A DNA stretch of 42,591 nucleotides from the NCBI GenBank assembly GCA_013330595.1, contig DUIB01000020.1, forward strand, positions 1-42,591, given 5' to 3'. The translations under genes and the position numbers were made by a program. Below the pieces are notes generated by a model that worked only from the letters and a program-made list of their open reading frames with translations, did not search any database and had not been told where the DNA came from. This document shows, piece after piece, positions 18,243 to 24,480 of this stretch. Every line of letters starts with the position of its first letter. The first letter of the stretch is position 1. The DNA comes from Candidatus Woesearchaeota archaeon. Lineage in GTDB: Archaea; Nanobdellota; Nanobdellia; Woesearchaeales; UBA9642.

Positions 18243-18824
18243 ATGGGAGTCATAGGCATAGCAGGGCCAAGTTGCAGCAGGAAATCAACAGTTGCAAGGA
18301 TGTTAGCAGAAGATTTAGATACAAATACTTTTATTCTAGATGAATTTTAGATTCCAGGAAAGAAGATCTATGTTAATTATAAGGATGAGAAAGTAAGATC
18401 TTATGATAACCCAGAATTATATGATGCTAAAAGAATGGCTGATTATATTATTGCATTGAGAGACAAGGGATTTGTAAAAGGAATAAAGATTAATCTTAAA
18501 GAGCATAAAAGTGAAGCATTTGAGATGCATAAAAAGCCATATTTATTGGTTGAAGGATTTTTAATATATGCTTATGAGAGCCTTGGAAGCCTTATTGATT
18601 ATAAGTTTTATATTGACATTCCGGATGAAGAGATCTTGAAAAGACGCAAGGTCAGGCCATTGCCTCCTCATGTTGATGAATCATTCATGAAAATCGGCAT
18701 GGACGAATACAGAAGATATGGATCAATGCAGAAATATCTTTCTGGTGTCATAGTTTTAGATGGGATGAAAGATCCTGAATATCTGACAAATCAAATTCTG
18801 CAGTATTTACAAAAACATTTATAA
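18243..18824 (+). pseudogene. P-loop nucleoside kinase (uridine/nicotinamide-riboside kinase-like), interrupted by UAG and with damaged P-loop
   Basis: From ATG 18243 (in-frame ATGs also at 18222 and 18225) the frame encodes 193 codons resembling small nucleoside kinases. It starts GVIGIAGPSCS and later has LLVEGFLIYAYESLG, a lid-like RRKVRPLPPH and a C-terminal helix. Codon 36 (18348-18350) is TAG in LDEF-stop-IPGKK, where an aromatic residue is usual. The P-loop reads GPSCSRKST instead of the expected GxxxxGKST, so the invariant Gly is Arg (AGG for GGG). Two independent defects at active-site positions point to a decaying gene. The end of the frame also contains the TATA element of tRNA-Ser. 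Confidence 0.72.
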
Positions 18825-18826
18825 AA
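18816..18826 (+). promoter_or_regulatory. TATA box of tRNA-Ser
   Basis: TTTATAAAAACC lies about 28 nt before the tRNA 5' end and overlaps the end of the broken kinase gene. Spacing agrees with the promoters of the other tRNA genes here. Confidence 0.55.
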
Positions 18827-18879
18827 ACCTTCTTTATTCATTGTCTTATGCCGAGGTGGCACAACCTGGTACTGCGCTG

Positions 18880-18910
18880 ACATAATTCCTTCGAAGAGAT
18901 TATGACGCAA
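18880..18910 (+). other. BHB intron 1 of tRNA-Ser (31 nt)
   Basis: Bulges TG|A and AA|G flank the central helix GCGC/ACGC (three pairs plus one C-A mismatch). The inner stem CATAAT/ATTATG is perfect. Removal is needed to form the CTGGA/TCCAG anticodon stem. Confidence 0.82.
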
Positions 18911-18918
18911 GATTGCTA

Positions 18919-18957
18919 AGTACGAATGTGCTTATGATTACCGCGCAATACGCATTG
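18919..18957 (+). other. BHB intron 2 of tRNA-Ser (39 nt, position 37/38)
   Basis: Bulges TA|A and TG|A flank the central helix TTGC/GCAT (three of four pairs). The intron stem is GTA/TAC and then TGTGC/GCGCA. It lies at the canonical archaeal intron position. Confidence 0.8.
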
Positions 18958-19007
18958 ATCCAGTGTCCGAAAGGATTTGTGGGTTCAAATCCCACCCTCG
19001 GCGTTTA

Positions 19008-19040
19008 GTGGGCTTGAGCTTTGCTCAACCCACACTTTTT
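19008..19040 (+). terminator. Hairpin and T-run after tRNA-Ser
   Basis: GTGGG-c-TTGAGC pairs with GCTCAA-CCCAC over a 3-nt loop and is followed by TTTTT. A second AT hairpin AAATTTTT-cgt-AAAAATTT follows at 19044-19062. It is a plausible transcription stop for tRNA-Ser. Confidence 0.5.
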
Positions 19041-19067
19041 ATCAAATTTTTCGTAAAAATTTGGTGG

Positions 19068-19084
19068 AAATCCCACCCTCGGCG
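19068..19084 (+). repeat. Duplicate of the tRNA-Ser 3' end (att-like)
   Basis: AAATCCCACCCTCGGCG is identical to the last 17 nt of tRNA-Ser (18987-19003) and lies 81 bp downstream. Such 3'-end duplications are typical scars of integration at a tRNA gene, although only 64 bp lie between the copies and no integrase is present. Confidence 0.6.
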
Positions 19085-19123
19085 TTTTTATTATTCTAAT
19101 TCAGGCCATTTCCTGTTGATTAT

Positions 19124-19192
19124 GCACTCCTGTCTGCGTAAATAATTTTTTTTAAGAAAAGCTTTTTAAATGAACTAATTTTCTGCCCTACC
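19124..19192 (+). repeat. Split antisense copy of the initiator tRNA D arm in its leader
   Basis: GCACTCCTGTCTGC (19124-19137) is the exact reverse complement of 19206-19219, and CTGCCCTACC (19183-19192) that of 19200-19209 in the tRNA. Together they complement 20 nt of the tRNA 5' domain. A 45-nt A/T-rich stretch separates them and contains the tRNA promoter (TTTTTAAAT at about 19163-19171). Confidence 0.6.
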
Positions 19193-19225
19193 ATAGCGGG
19201 GTAGGGCAGACAGGAGTGCCCGATG

Positions 19226-19251
19226 ATCCTATTGACCTAGTAGGAGCGGAA
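19226..19251 (+). other. BHB intron 1 of initiator tRNA-Met (26 nt)
   Basis: Bulges TG|A and AA|G, the same as tRNA-Ser intron 1, flank the central helix CCGA/GCGG (three pairs plus a mismatch). The inner stem TCCTA/TAGGA is perfect. Position 29/30. Confidence 0.83.
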
Positions 19252-19259
19252 GGCTCATA

Positions 19260-19272
19260 AGCACTCTGAGAG
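19260..19272 (+). other. BHB intron 2 of initiator tRNA-Met (13 nt)
   Basis: The central helix CTCA/TGAG is perfect, with bulges TA|A and AG|A. The intron has essentially no inner stem, only a six-base loop GCACTC. Removal restores CTCATAA-CCCAT. It is the shortest intron in the window and lies at canonical 37/38. Confidence 0.85.
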
Positions 19273-19288
19273 ACCCATAGGTCGCTGG

Positions 19289-19314
19289 CCAGAGATGACA
19301 AATCTCTGGGCGAA
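19289..19314 (+). other. BHB intron 3 of initiator tRNA-Met (26 nt, T stem/loop border)
   Basis: The central helix CGCT/GGCG includes one U-G pair, with bulges GG|C and AA|T. The inner stem CAGAGAT/ATCTCTG is perfect. Position 53/54; the boundaries are unambiguous. Confidence 0.9.
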
Positions 19315-19320
19315 TTCAAA

Positions 19321-19354
19321 AAAGGCAATCGACTCGTTCGAGACCTCTTGAAAG
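19321..19354 (+). other. BHB intron 4 of initiator tRNA-Met (34 nt, inside T loop)
   Basis: The central helix TTCA/TGAA is perfect, with bulges AA|A and AG|T. The inner part has AGG/CCT with a bulge and a strong CTCG-tt-CGAG tip. Removal recreates the canonical T loop TTCAAAT. Position 59/60, only six exon bases after intron 3. Confidence 0.85.
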
Positions 19355-19505
19355 TCCAGCCCCCGCTATTTTTTCTTGAATCAAATATGATAAATCCAGA
19401 TATGCTTCTTCATGATGGTCATTAATACTGGATTCAAATCCCGAGTCCTTTACGTAGTCACTAGATAATAATAAAATTTATAAATAATGTGTTTGTCCTT
19501 AATAT

Positions 19506-20195
19506 ATGGTCGATAAGACAAATACGCCAAAACAATTAGGTTTAGATGAAGTCATAGCTAGAACTAGCTTTTTGACTTCCACTCAAAAGCAAAAATTTTA
19601 TACGGCTCTAATAGAAGTTCCGAGATACACTCCTGAGTATATAAGCAGATTCTTTGAAAAGCATGAAATATCGATGGCTAATCAGATAGAATGCATGAAT
19701 TTACTTGTGGCAAAGGGAACTAATTTTCAGACTATGGAGATGCTGATTCAGAACGGCTATAACCTGCAGCAAATAGACAGGGTATTAGACATTCATAGGA
19801 ATAATCTTCCCTCCTACATCAGAACTACGGTTAGAGAAATAGATAATGATCCTGAGCATGTTCCAGACCTTAGAGACTTTATATCATATGATCACATAAT
19901 TTTCTTAGATAGCATCACTGGCAGAAATGTCGATAATAAGATGATACAGCATTATATTGACAAAGTCACTGAATTTATCGATGATAATAATTTGCCTATC
20001 GGTGTCGGAGAAGCGCTATATGAAATAGAAGAGACATATGCAAGGCTTAAAAATAACATGACATTTGATGCCGCAATAATCCAAGCCTTAAATAAAATTC
20101 CTGAGGATAATCTTAATATTGAACAGCTAGAGGAGCTTGATGATTCTAGTTTATGTTTTGACAGGTTTTGCAATGGCGACCCCGGATATAAATAA
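19506..20195 (+). CDS. Unknown helical protein (229 aa), first of a pair
   Basis: I do not recognise this protein. It is soluble, acidic and predicted mostly helical, with no signal peptide, TM, Cys clusters or nucleotide motif. The first half has several short helices resembling helical repeats (MANQIECMNLLVAKGTNFQT, then MEMLIQNGYNLQQIDRVL). It follows initiator tRNA-Met after 137 nt of AT-rich DNA. A TATA-like AAATTTATAAAT at about 19473-19484 gives a near-leaderless start. It overlaps the next gene by 23 nt, so the two are probably one operon and perhaps one complex. Confidence 0.7.
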   Translation: MVDKTNTPKQLGLDEVIARTSFLTSTQKQKFYTALIEVPRYTPEYISRFFEKHEISMANQIECMNLLVAKGTNFQTMEMLIQNGYNLQQIDRVLDIHRNNLPSYIRTTVREIDNDPEHVPDLRDFISYDHIIFLDSITGRNVDNKMIQHYIDKVTEFIDDNNLPIGVGEALYEIEETYARLKNNMTFDAAIIQALNKIPEDNLNIEQLEELDDSSLCFDRFCNGDPGYK

Positions 20196-22191
20196 AATTC
20201 TGAAATCAATAGAGAAGTACGGTATCATGCCAGAGTTTGTCAGTAGCTTGAATTTGGTTCAGGCAGTTGAATATATGAAAAATCATTTTGATAGAGTTCT
20301 TCCAAAAATATATCGTGTCGATTTAGGGCTAGCAGATGATGATGAAGTGTTCAAAGACTTCAATAATACCCGGTCAATCATAAGAGATTCTTCTTTTGAG
20401 AAGATATATTGGGCGTCAAAAGAAAAGAGAAAAAAATCTAATAGAAAACTTGCACTTTCTCAAGAGAAAGAATTGGTCTATACAACAAGGATGGACAAAG
20501 GACTCGAAAGATTCGTATTAGGGGAATATCTCGACATTTTAAGAGCCTCTGTGGCAAATAGCGCGTTAGTCATAAACACCGTCAATCCCATCTATGGAAA
20601 TAATTTTTTCATAGATGCTCAGAGAATGTTTCAAAATGAATGGTTTAAGGATAAGGTTAATGAGCACAATGCCTTGATAGAGCAGACAAGAATAGATAGG
20701 GTTAATCAGACAACAAAGTCATTTGGCGGTAAATTAGGAAAAAATCAGGAAAGTATTGATACTCTAGAAAAAAGAATAAAATATGTTGATGAGTTCTTTA
20801 GAGACTATGAAACTTCAGAAATGCCATTCGATAATTTTGTCAGTTTAAGATATAAAGATTTTAAGTCTCGAGTATCAGAAAGCGGCTCAGGAGCATTATT
20901 TCTTCAATATGAAGACCTAAGGTTGGCACTCGCTGATTATAGAAAAGAACATAAAAAGAGTAGGAAGAATGATGAATATACTCAGACCACAAGAAAATTC
21001 ATGAAATTGATATCTGCCTTGAATTCCCAACTTCAAGAGTCTCTAGATGAAGATATGAACTTCTTCAGGGGGTTCTTTAGGTTTAATCTCCTTCAGATTG
21101 ATTCTAGAAGATATAAGCTATTCGCCGATAGCAGTCTGCTTAAAGAACATATAAAGAAATTCGGTGGAATATTCTACGGAGATTTTAATGAACAGCTTAT
21201 AAAATCAGATGAGAATTATAGAAAATTAAGTAATGATTACGAGATGCAGAAACAAAAGAGAGATTCCTCATATCCTGATCTTGTTAAGAGTAGGAGGAAA
21301 ATAAAGGATTATCTGAAAAAAGAACACAAACACTTGATAAGCGACAAGTTGAATGATAGTGATATTAGTAATATATTAGACCTGATCAAGAAGCAGGATA
21401 CTTTTTCTCCAGATGATGCAGTCAAAGAGATTCTAATAAATTACTATACCTGCACTAAGAAACATTCAGCTCTCCAAACAGAGTTTGAAAAAACCCGAAA
21501 ACAATTGACTGAATATTCTCTTAACAACAAGGTAGAGTTATTTAGAGCATATAAACATGACGAATTCATGAAGACATTAAAGAATTATCATATAAATAAA
21601 ATAAAGAAAATGATTAATACCTTAAATAAGTATCATAGCAGGATAAAAGAAAGGATATATGATTTAGAAGAGCAAGTATCTGAAAATGCTTCTGAAGATA
21701 TTGTAAGCCAAAAAATGAATTTTTCAGAGCTCGTAAAGTTCTACATTAGAGCCCTTCCAGACAAAAATCGTATTTTAGAACAATCCAGAGTGCTAAATAA
21801 AAATAGGCTCGAGACAATAACCTTATTGGCATTTGATGATTCTGGAAATATCTATTACCATAATTTAAGAGGGTTTGATTACTCTATAAGCAAAAATATG
21901 CTTCAGAAGACAAACAGAAAGATTGCGGCCATTGTGCCAAGTTTTATGCTGCTTAAATATGTGGATGTAAGTGCTCCTAGTAATGCCAAGCTATTGAAGT
22001 TAGGTGATGGTTCTGGGGATATTAGGATGTATCCTTCAATAATATTGGCTAATGATCTATATAATAGGTTGCTTTCAGACCCGATAAAAGGCAGTGTTAT
22101 AATCTCTTCTGAAAAATCTGGAGAAGGTTTCCAATATAGAGTTGAAGGGATTGTAGGTGCAGAAAAGCTTGATATCCAAAATATTTATTAA
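20173..22191 (+). CDS. Unknown large coiled-coil-rich protein (672 aa), second of a pair
   Basis: No family is recognised. I choose ATG 20173 (MATPDINKILKSIEKYG) over the in-frame ATG at 20137. The longer version would add a hydrophobic 12-residue leader and a much longer overlap with the upstream gene. The protein is highly charged and helical, with coiled-coil-like stretches in its middle and late parts. The last 120 residues look like a compact alpha/beta domain (TITLLAFDDSGNIYYHNLRG, IIATILVPSF-type strands). No TM, P-loop or metal motif is seen. It is encoded with the 229-aa protein between tRNA genes and dus. Confidence 0.7.
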   Translation: MATPDINKILKSIEKYGIMPEFVSSLNLVQAVEYMKNHFDRVLPKIYRVDLGLADDDEVFKDFNNTRSIIRDSSFEKIYWASKEKRKKSNRKLALSQEKELVYTTRMDKGLERFVLGEYLDILRASVANSALVINTVNPIYGNNFFIDAQRMFQNEWFKDKVNEHNALIEQTRIDRVNQTTKSFGGKLGKNQESIDTLEKRIKYVDEFFRDYETSEMPFDNFVSLRYKDFKSRVSESGSGALFLQYEDLRLALADYRKEHKKSRKNDEYTQTTRKFMKLISALNSQLQESLDEDMNFFRGFFRFNLLQIDSRRYKLFADSSLLKEHIKKFGGIFYGDFNEQLIKSDENYRKLSNDYEMQKQKRDSSYPDLVKSRRKIKDYLKKEHKHLISDKLNDSDISNILDLIKKQDTFSPDDAVKEILINYYTCTKKHSALQTEFEKTRKQLTEYSLNNKVELFRAYKHDEFMKTLKNYHINKIKKMINTLNKYHSRIKERIYDLEEQVSENASEDIVSQKMNFSELVKFYIRALPDKNRILEQSRVLNKNRLETITLLAFDDSGNIYYHNLRGFDYSISKNMLQKTNRKIAAIVPSFMLLKYVDVSAPSNAKLLKLGDGSGDIRMYPSIILANDLYNRLLSDPIKGSVIISSEKSGEGFQYRVEGIVGAEKLDIQNIY

Positions 22192-22213
22192 AATATGATA
22201 ATTCTATCAATTT

Positions 22214-23143
22214 ATGACCATATATAAATCAAAATCCTTTCTCGCTCCTTTGTCTGGGATAAATGATCCTGCATTCAGGTTATTATGCTCTGAATTAGGG
22301 GCAGGATTGACTTATACAGAATTAATCAGTATTCATGGTATATTACATCATAAGGATAATATTAGGAGTTTTATTGAATATTCTGACAATGAAAAGCCTA
22401 GAGCAATACAATTATTCGGTTCAGATATTGAAAAAACAGTTCAGGCAGCTGAAATTGTTGAGAAACATTTTGATATAATAGATTTCAATCTTGGATGTCC
22501 GAGCCCTAAAATAACTGAACAGAATGCAGGAGCAGCATTATTGAAAAAACCTGAACATGTCAAGAAGTTATTATCAAAATTAGTCAAGGCTGTTGATAAG
22601 CCTGTATCAATTAAAGTCAGGGCAGGCATTGACAATAAGTCTTGTTTTTTGTTTAAAAATATTGCAAAAATTGCAGAAGAGTCAGGAGTAAGCATGATTG
22701 CATTGCATGCAAGAACATTAAAACAAGGATATTCAGGGAAAGCAAATTGGGAATGGATAAAAGAATTAAAGGAAAGTGTTTCTATTCCTGTTATTGGAAA
22801 TGGTGATGTTAATACTCCTGAGGATGCAGAGAAGATGATTAAAGAGACTGGATGTGATTATGTTATGATAGGCAGAGCATCAATTGGCAATCCTTTTATT
22901 TTCAAACAATGCAATGATTATTTCAAGAATGGAAAATATGAAGTATTAAATGATAAGAAAAAAATTGATTATTTTTTCAAATATCTTGAATATGCAAAAG
23001 AGTTTGATGTATCTTTCTCAAAGATCAAAGTCCATGCAATGTGGCGCACAAAAGGCATGATAGGCGGAGCAGGATTGAGAAGAGAGATATCACAGGTTAA
23101 GAATTTAGATGAATTAAAAAAAATATTTCACAAACTTTATTAA
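22214..23143 (+). CDS. dus: tRNA-dihydrouridine synthase
   Basis: This 309-aa FMN-dependent Dus has the N-terminal LAPLSGINDPAFRLLC, the signature NLGCPSPKITEQNAGAALL with the catalytic Cys (about residue 93-95), the phosphate/FMN-binding VIGNGDV and MIGRASIGNPFIF, and a C-terminal helical domain. It reduces uridines of the tRNA D loop. Length and motifs are complete. It lies just before rnhB on the same strand (21 nt), so both could be cotranscribed. Which tRNA positions it modifies cannot be told. Confidence 0.95.
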   Translation: MTIYKSKSFLAPLSGINDPAFRLLCSELGAGLTYTELISIHGILHHKDNIRSFIEYSDNEKPRAIQLFGSDIEKTVQAAEIVEKHFDIIDFNLGCPSPKITEQNAGAALLKKPEHVKKLLSKLVKAVDKPVSIKVRAGIDNKSCFLFKNIAKIAEESGVSMIALHARTLKQGYSGKANWEWIKELKESVSIPVIGNGDVNTPEDAEKMIKETGCDYVMIGRASIGNPFIFKQCNDYFKNGKYEVLNDKKKIDYFFKYLEYAKEFDVSFSKIKVHAMWRTKGMIGGAGLRREISQVKNLDELKKIFHKLY

Positions 23144-23164
23144 ACATCTCATCAATTACACGTT

Positions 23165-23858
23165 ATGGCATTCATAGCAGGGATCGATGAGGCCGGCAGA
23201 TAAATCTTTTGGGATTTAGCCGAGAGGTCCATTAATCGGTCCTTTAGTTATAGTTTGTGCAGCGATAGCTCAAGATAGATTAAGCATTCTTAAGGAGCTT
23301 GGTGTCAAGGATTCTAAGTTATTGACTGAAAAGCAAAGAGAGGAAATATTCAAGAATATTGAGCATCAACTAAAATATGAACTGACTATCATTCAACCTA
23401 AGGATATTGATGAAGCTGTTAATGCAAAATCCTATAATCTTAATTGGCTTGAAGCAGACAAGGCAGCTGATCTATTGAATAAGATTGATACAAAACTTGA
23501 TAATGATGTTTCAGAGGTAATAGTTGATTGTCCTTCTAATAATACTAATGCCTATAAGAATTATCTTAAACAAAAGGTTGATAATGAAGAAATGAAATTA
23601 ACTGTTGAACATAAAGCAGATCTAAATCATTTAATTGTTGGAGCAGCATCAATAATAGCCAAAGTGACTAGAGAGAAAGAGATTGAGAAGATAAAGAAAA
23701 AGATCAAGATAGACTTTGGCTCCGGATATCCATCTGATCCTAAGACAAAGGAATTCCTGAAAAAATATTATTCACAATATCCATTGATATTCAGAAAGTC
23801 TTGGGAGCCATACAAGAGCATTGTTTCTTCAAAAAGCCAGACTAAATTATTCAGTTGA
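23165..23858 (+). CDS. rnhB: Ribonuclease HII, coding sequence split by a 25-nt BHB intron
   Basis: Exons 23165-23199 and 23225-23858 join to 669 nt, exactly 222 codons plus TGA. The joined protein starts MAFIAGIDEAGRGPLIGPLV, the canonical RNase HII active-site motif with catalytic D8 and E9. It continues with KDSKLL, IVDCPSNN and KADLNHLIVGAASIIAKVTRE, all standard. Unspliced, the frame hits TAA straight after the 12th codon (GGC-AGA-TAA), and the rest is shifted because 25 is not a multiple of three. The enzyme removes RNA from RNA-DNA hybrids and ribonucleotides from DNA. Production of active enzyme seems to depend on the tRNA splicing machinery, or on some other recoding. Confidence 0.9.
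23200..23224 (+). other. BHB intron inside the rnhB coding sequence (25 nt)
   Basis: Exon CGGC (23194-23197) pairs perfectly with intron GCCG (23219-23222). The two three-base bulges are both AGA (23198-23200, 23223-23225), cut AG|A as in tRNA introns. The inner stem TAAATC/GATTTA is six perfect pairs over a TTTTGG loop. The outer helix is weak, so this is the relaxed HBh' form. Splicing gives GGC-AGA-GGT (Gly-Arg-Gly), the expected codons. Confidence 0.87.
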
Positions 23859-23988
23859 TATTGTCTGGCTCACGTAGCTTATGAGACTGATTGTATACCG
23901 AGTTATTCATTATCGTTGATTAATCAAAAAGTTCGCTAGCGGGCAATGTTCAGTTAACTATTTAAATAACCTATTATTGGATGAAAGA
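23859..23988. other. Intergenic region rnhB-psiE with palindrome and promoter
   Basis: It contains the perfect 12-bp palindrome TTGATTAATCAA (23916-23927), GCTAGC soon after, and TATTTAAAT at about 23960-23968, placed to give a leaderless start at ATG 23989. I see no RNA gene here. Confidence 0.4.
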
Positions 23989-24477
23989 ATGGGAAAACCA
24001 CCTTTAATGAATGATCCTTCTAAGCAGCCATTGTACTTTAATCCTCATAATGAGCAATTCCATCATCCAGAAGATGATAATCCTGTATTTGTGAAGAAGA
24101 TTCTTCCGGTAATAAAATATGTTGCAAACATAATCATTGTTCTATTGATACTAGCATTAGTGATAACTATATTATACAAATTATATATTCTGTTCTTCAA
24201 AGATCTCATTTCAGGAGACTTTAATTCAATAATCAATGACTTGTTATTGACATTGATCCTTATTGAATTGTTCACAATATTATATTCATATCTTCAGAAG
24301 CATTACATCAAGGTTGAAAGGGTTGTTGAATTGGGAATGATCTCAATCATAAGAGAGATGCTGTTTAAAGTTGAGGTATTTGAAGCAAATAAGATCTATG
24401 CAATAGCAGTCCTTCTTGTAGCTTTTGGAGCATTGTTCTTTATTGAGAAATACTATTCAAGGACAAGGAATGTGTAG
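23989..24477 (+). CDS. psiE: PsiE-family membrane protein
   Basis: This 162-aa protein has a polar N-terminus of about 45 residues, then four hydrophobic segments (about 48-70, 82-98, 113-125 and 134-152). Phrases such as VERVVELGMISIIREMLF are typical of the phosphate-starvation-inducible PsiE family. I take ATG 23989 because the TATA element places the mRNA 5' end there; an in-frame TTG at 23977 would add four residues. The molecular function of PsiE is not established. It ends in TAG, three nt before the C39-like gene. Confidence 0.8.
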   Translation: MGKPPLMNDPSKQPLYFNPHNEQFHHPEDDNPVFVKKILPVIKYVANIIIVLLILALVITILYKLYILFFKDLISGDFNSIINDLLLTLILIELFTILYSYLQKHYIKVERVVELGMISIIREMLFKVEVFEANKIYAIAVLLVAFGALFFIEKYYSRTRNV

Positions 24478-24480
24478 AAA

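Larger units (their letters stand above)
18850..19003 (+). tRNA. tRNA-Ser(GCU), two BHB introns
   Basis: Exons are 18850-18879, 18911-18918 and 18958-19003. Joined they form an 84-nt class II tRNA: acceptor GCCGAGG/CCTCGGC with G73 (typical of Ser), anticodon stem CTGGA/TCCAG and loop TTGCTAA (anticodon GCT). The long variable arm TCC-GAAA-GGA and T arm GTGGG-TTCAAAT-CCCAC complete it. Intron 1 (31 nt) sits at 29/30, intron 2 (39 nt) at 37/38. The D loop has the conserved GG. No CCA is encoded. A hairpin plus T run directly follows. The 17-nt 3' end is repeated 81 bp downstream. Confidence 0.93.
19195..19368 (+). tRNA. Initiator tRNA-Met(CAU) with four BHB introns
   Basis: Exons are 19195-19225, 19252-19259, 19273-19288, 19315-19320 and 19355-19368. 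Joined they give a 75-nt archaeal initiator tRNA: acceptor AGCGGGG/CCCCGCT with A73, D stem GGGC/GCCC, anticodon stem ATGGG/CCCAT, loop CTCATAA, T stem GCTGG/CCAGC and T loop TTCAAAT. The 5' A1-U72 pair and GGG-type anticodon stem are initiator hallmarks. Introns lie at 29/30 (26 nt), 37/38 (13 nt), 53/54 (26 nt) and 59/60 (34 nt). The fourth exon is only six nt. Each splice junction is fixed by the mature tRNA and by BHB pairing. Confidence 0.93.

Noticed and set aside
18330-18370. BHB intron around the UAG of the kinase
   Set aside because: Frame before and after is the same and the motif spacing fits the family; no suitable bulge-helix-bulge pairing found.
19390-19460. Further tRNA or tRNA fragment (GGATTCAAATCC T-arm-like)
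   Set aside because: Only three stem pairs around TTCAAAT, and no acceptor or anticodon arm could be assembled, even allowing introns.
20137-20172. Longer start of the 672-aa protein at ATG 20137
   Set aside because: It would add a hydrophobic leader and lengthen the overlap with the upstream gene; ATG 20173 gives a normal polar N-terminus.
23870-23960. Non-coding RNA gene between rnhB and psiE
   Set aside because: Short palindromes only (TTGATTAATCAA, GCTAGC); no tRNA, C/D-box or other known RNA pattern.
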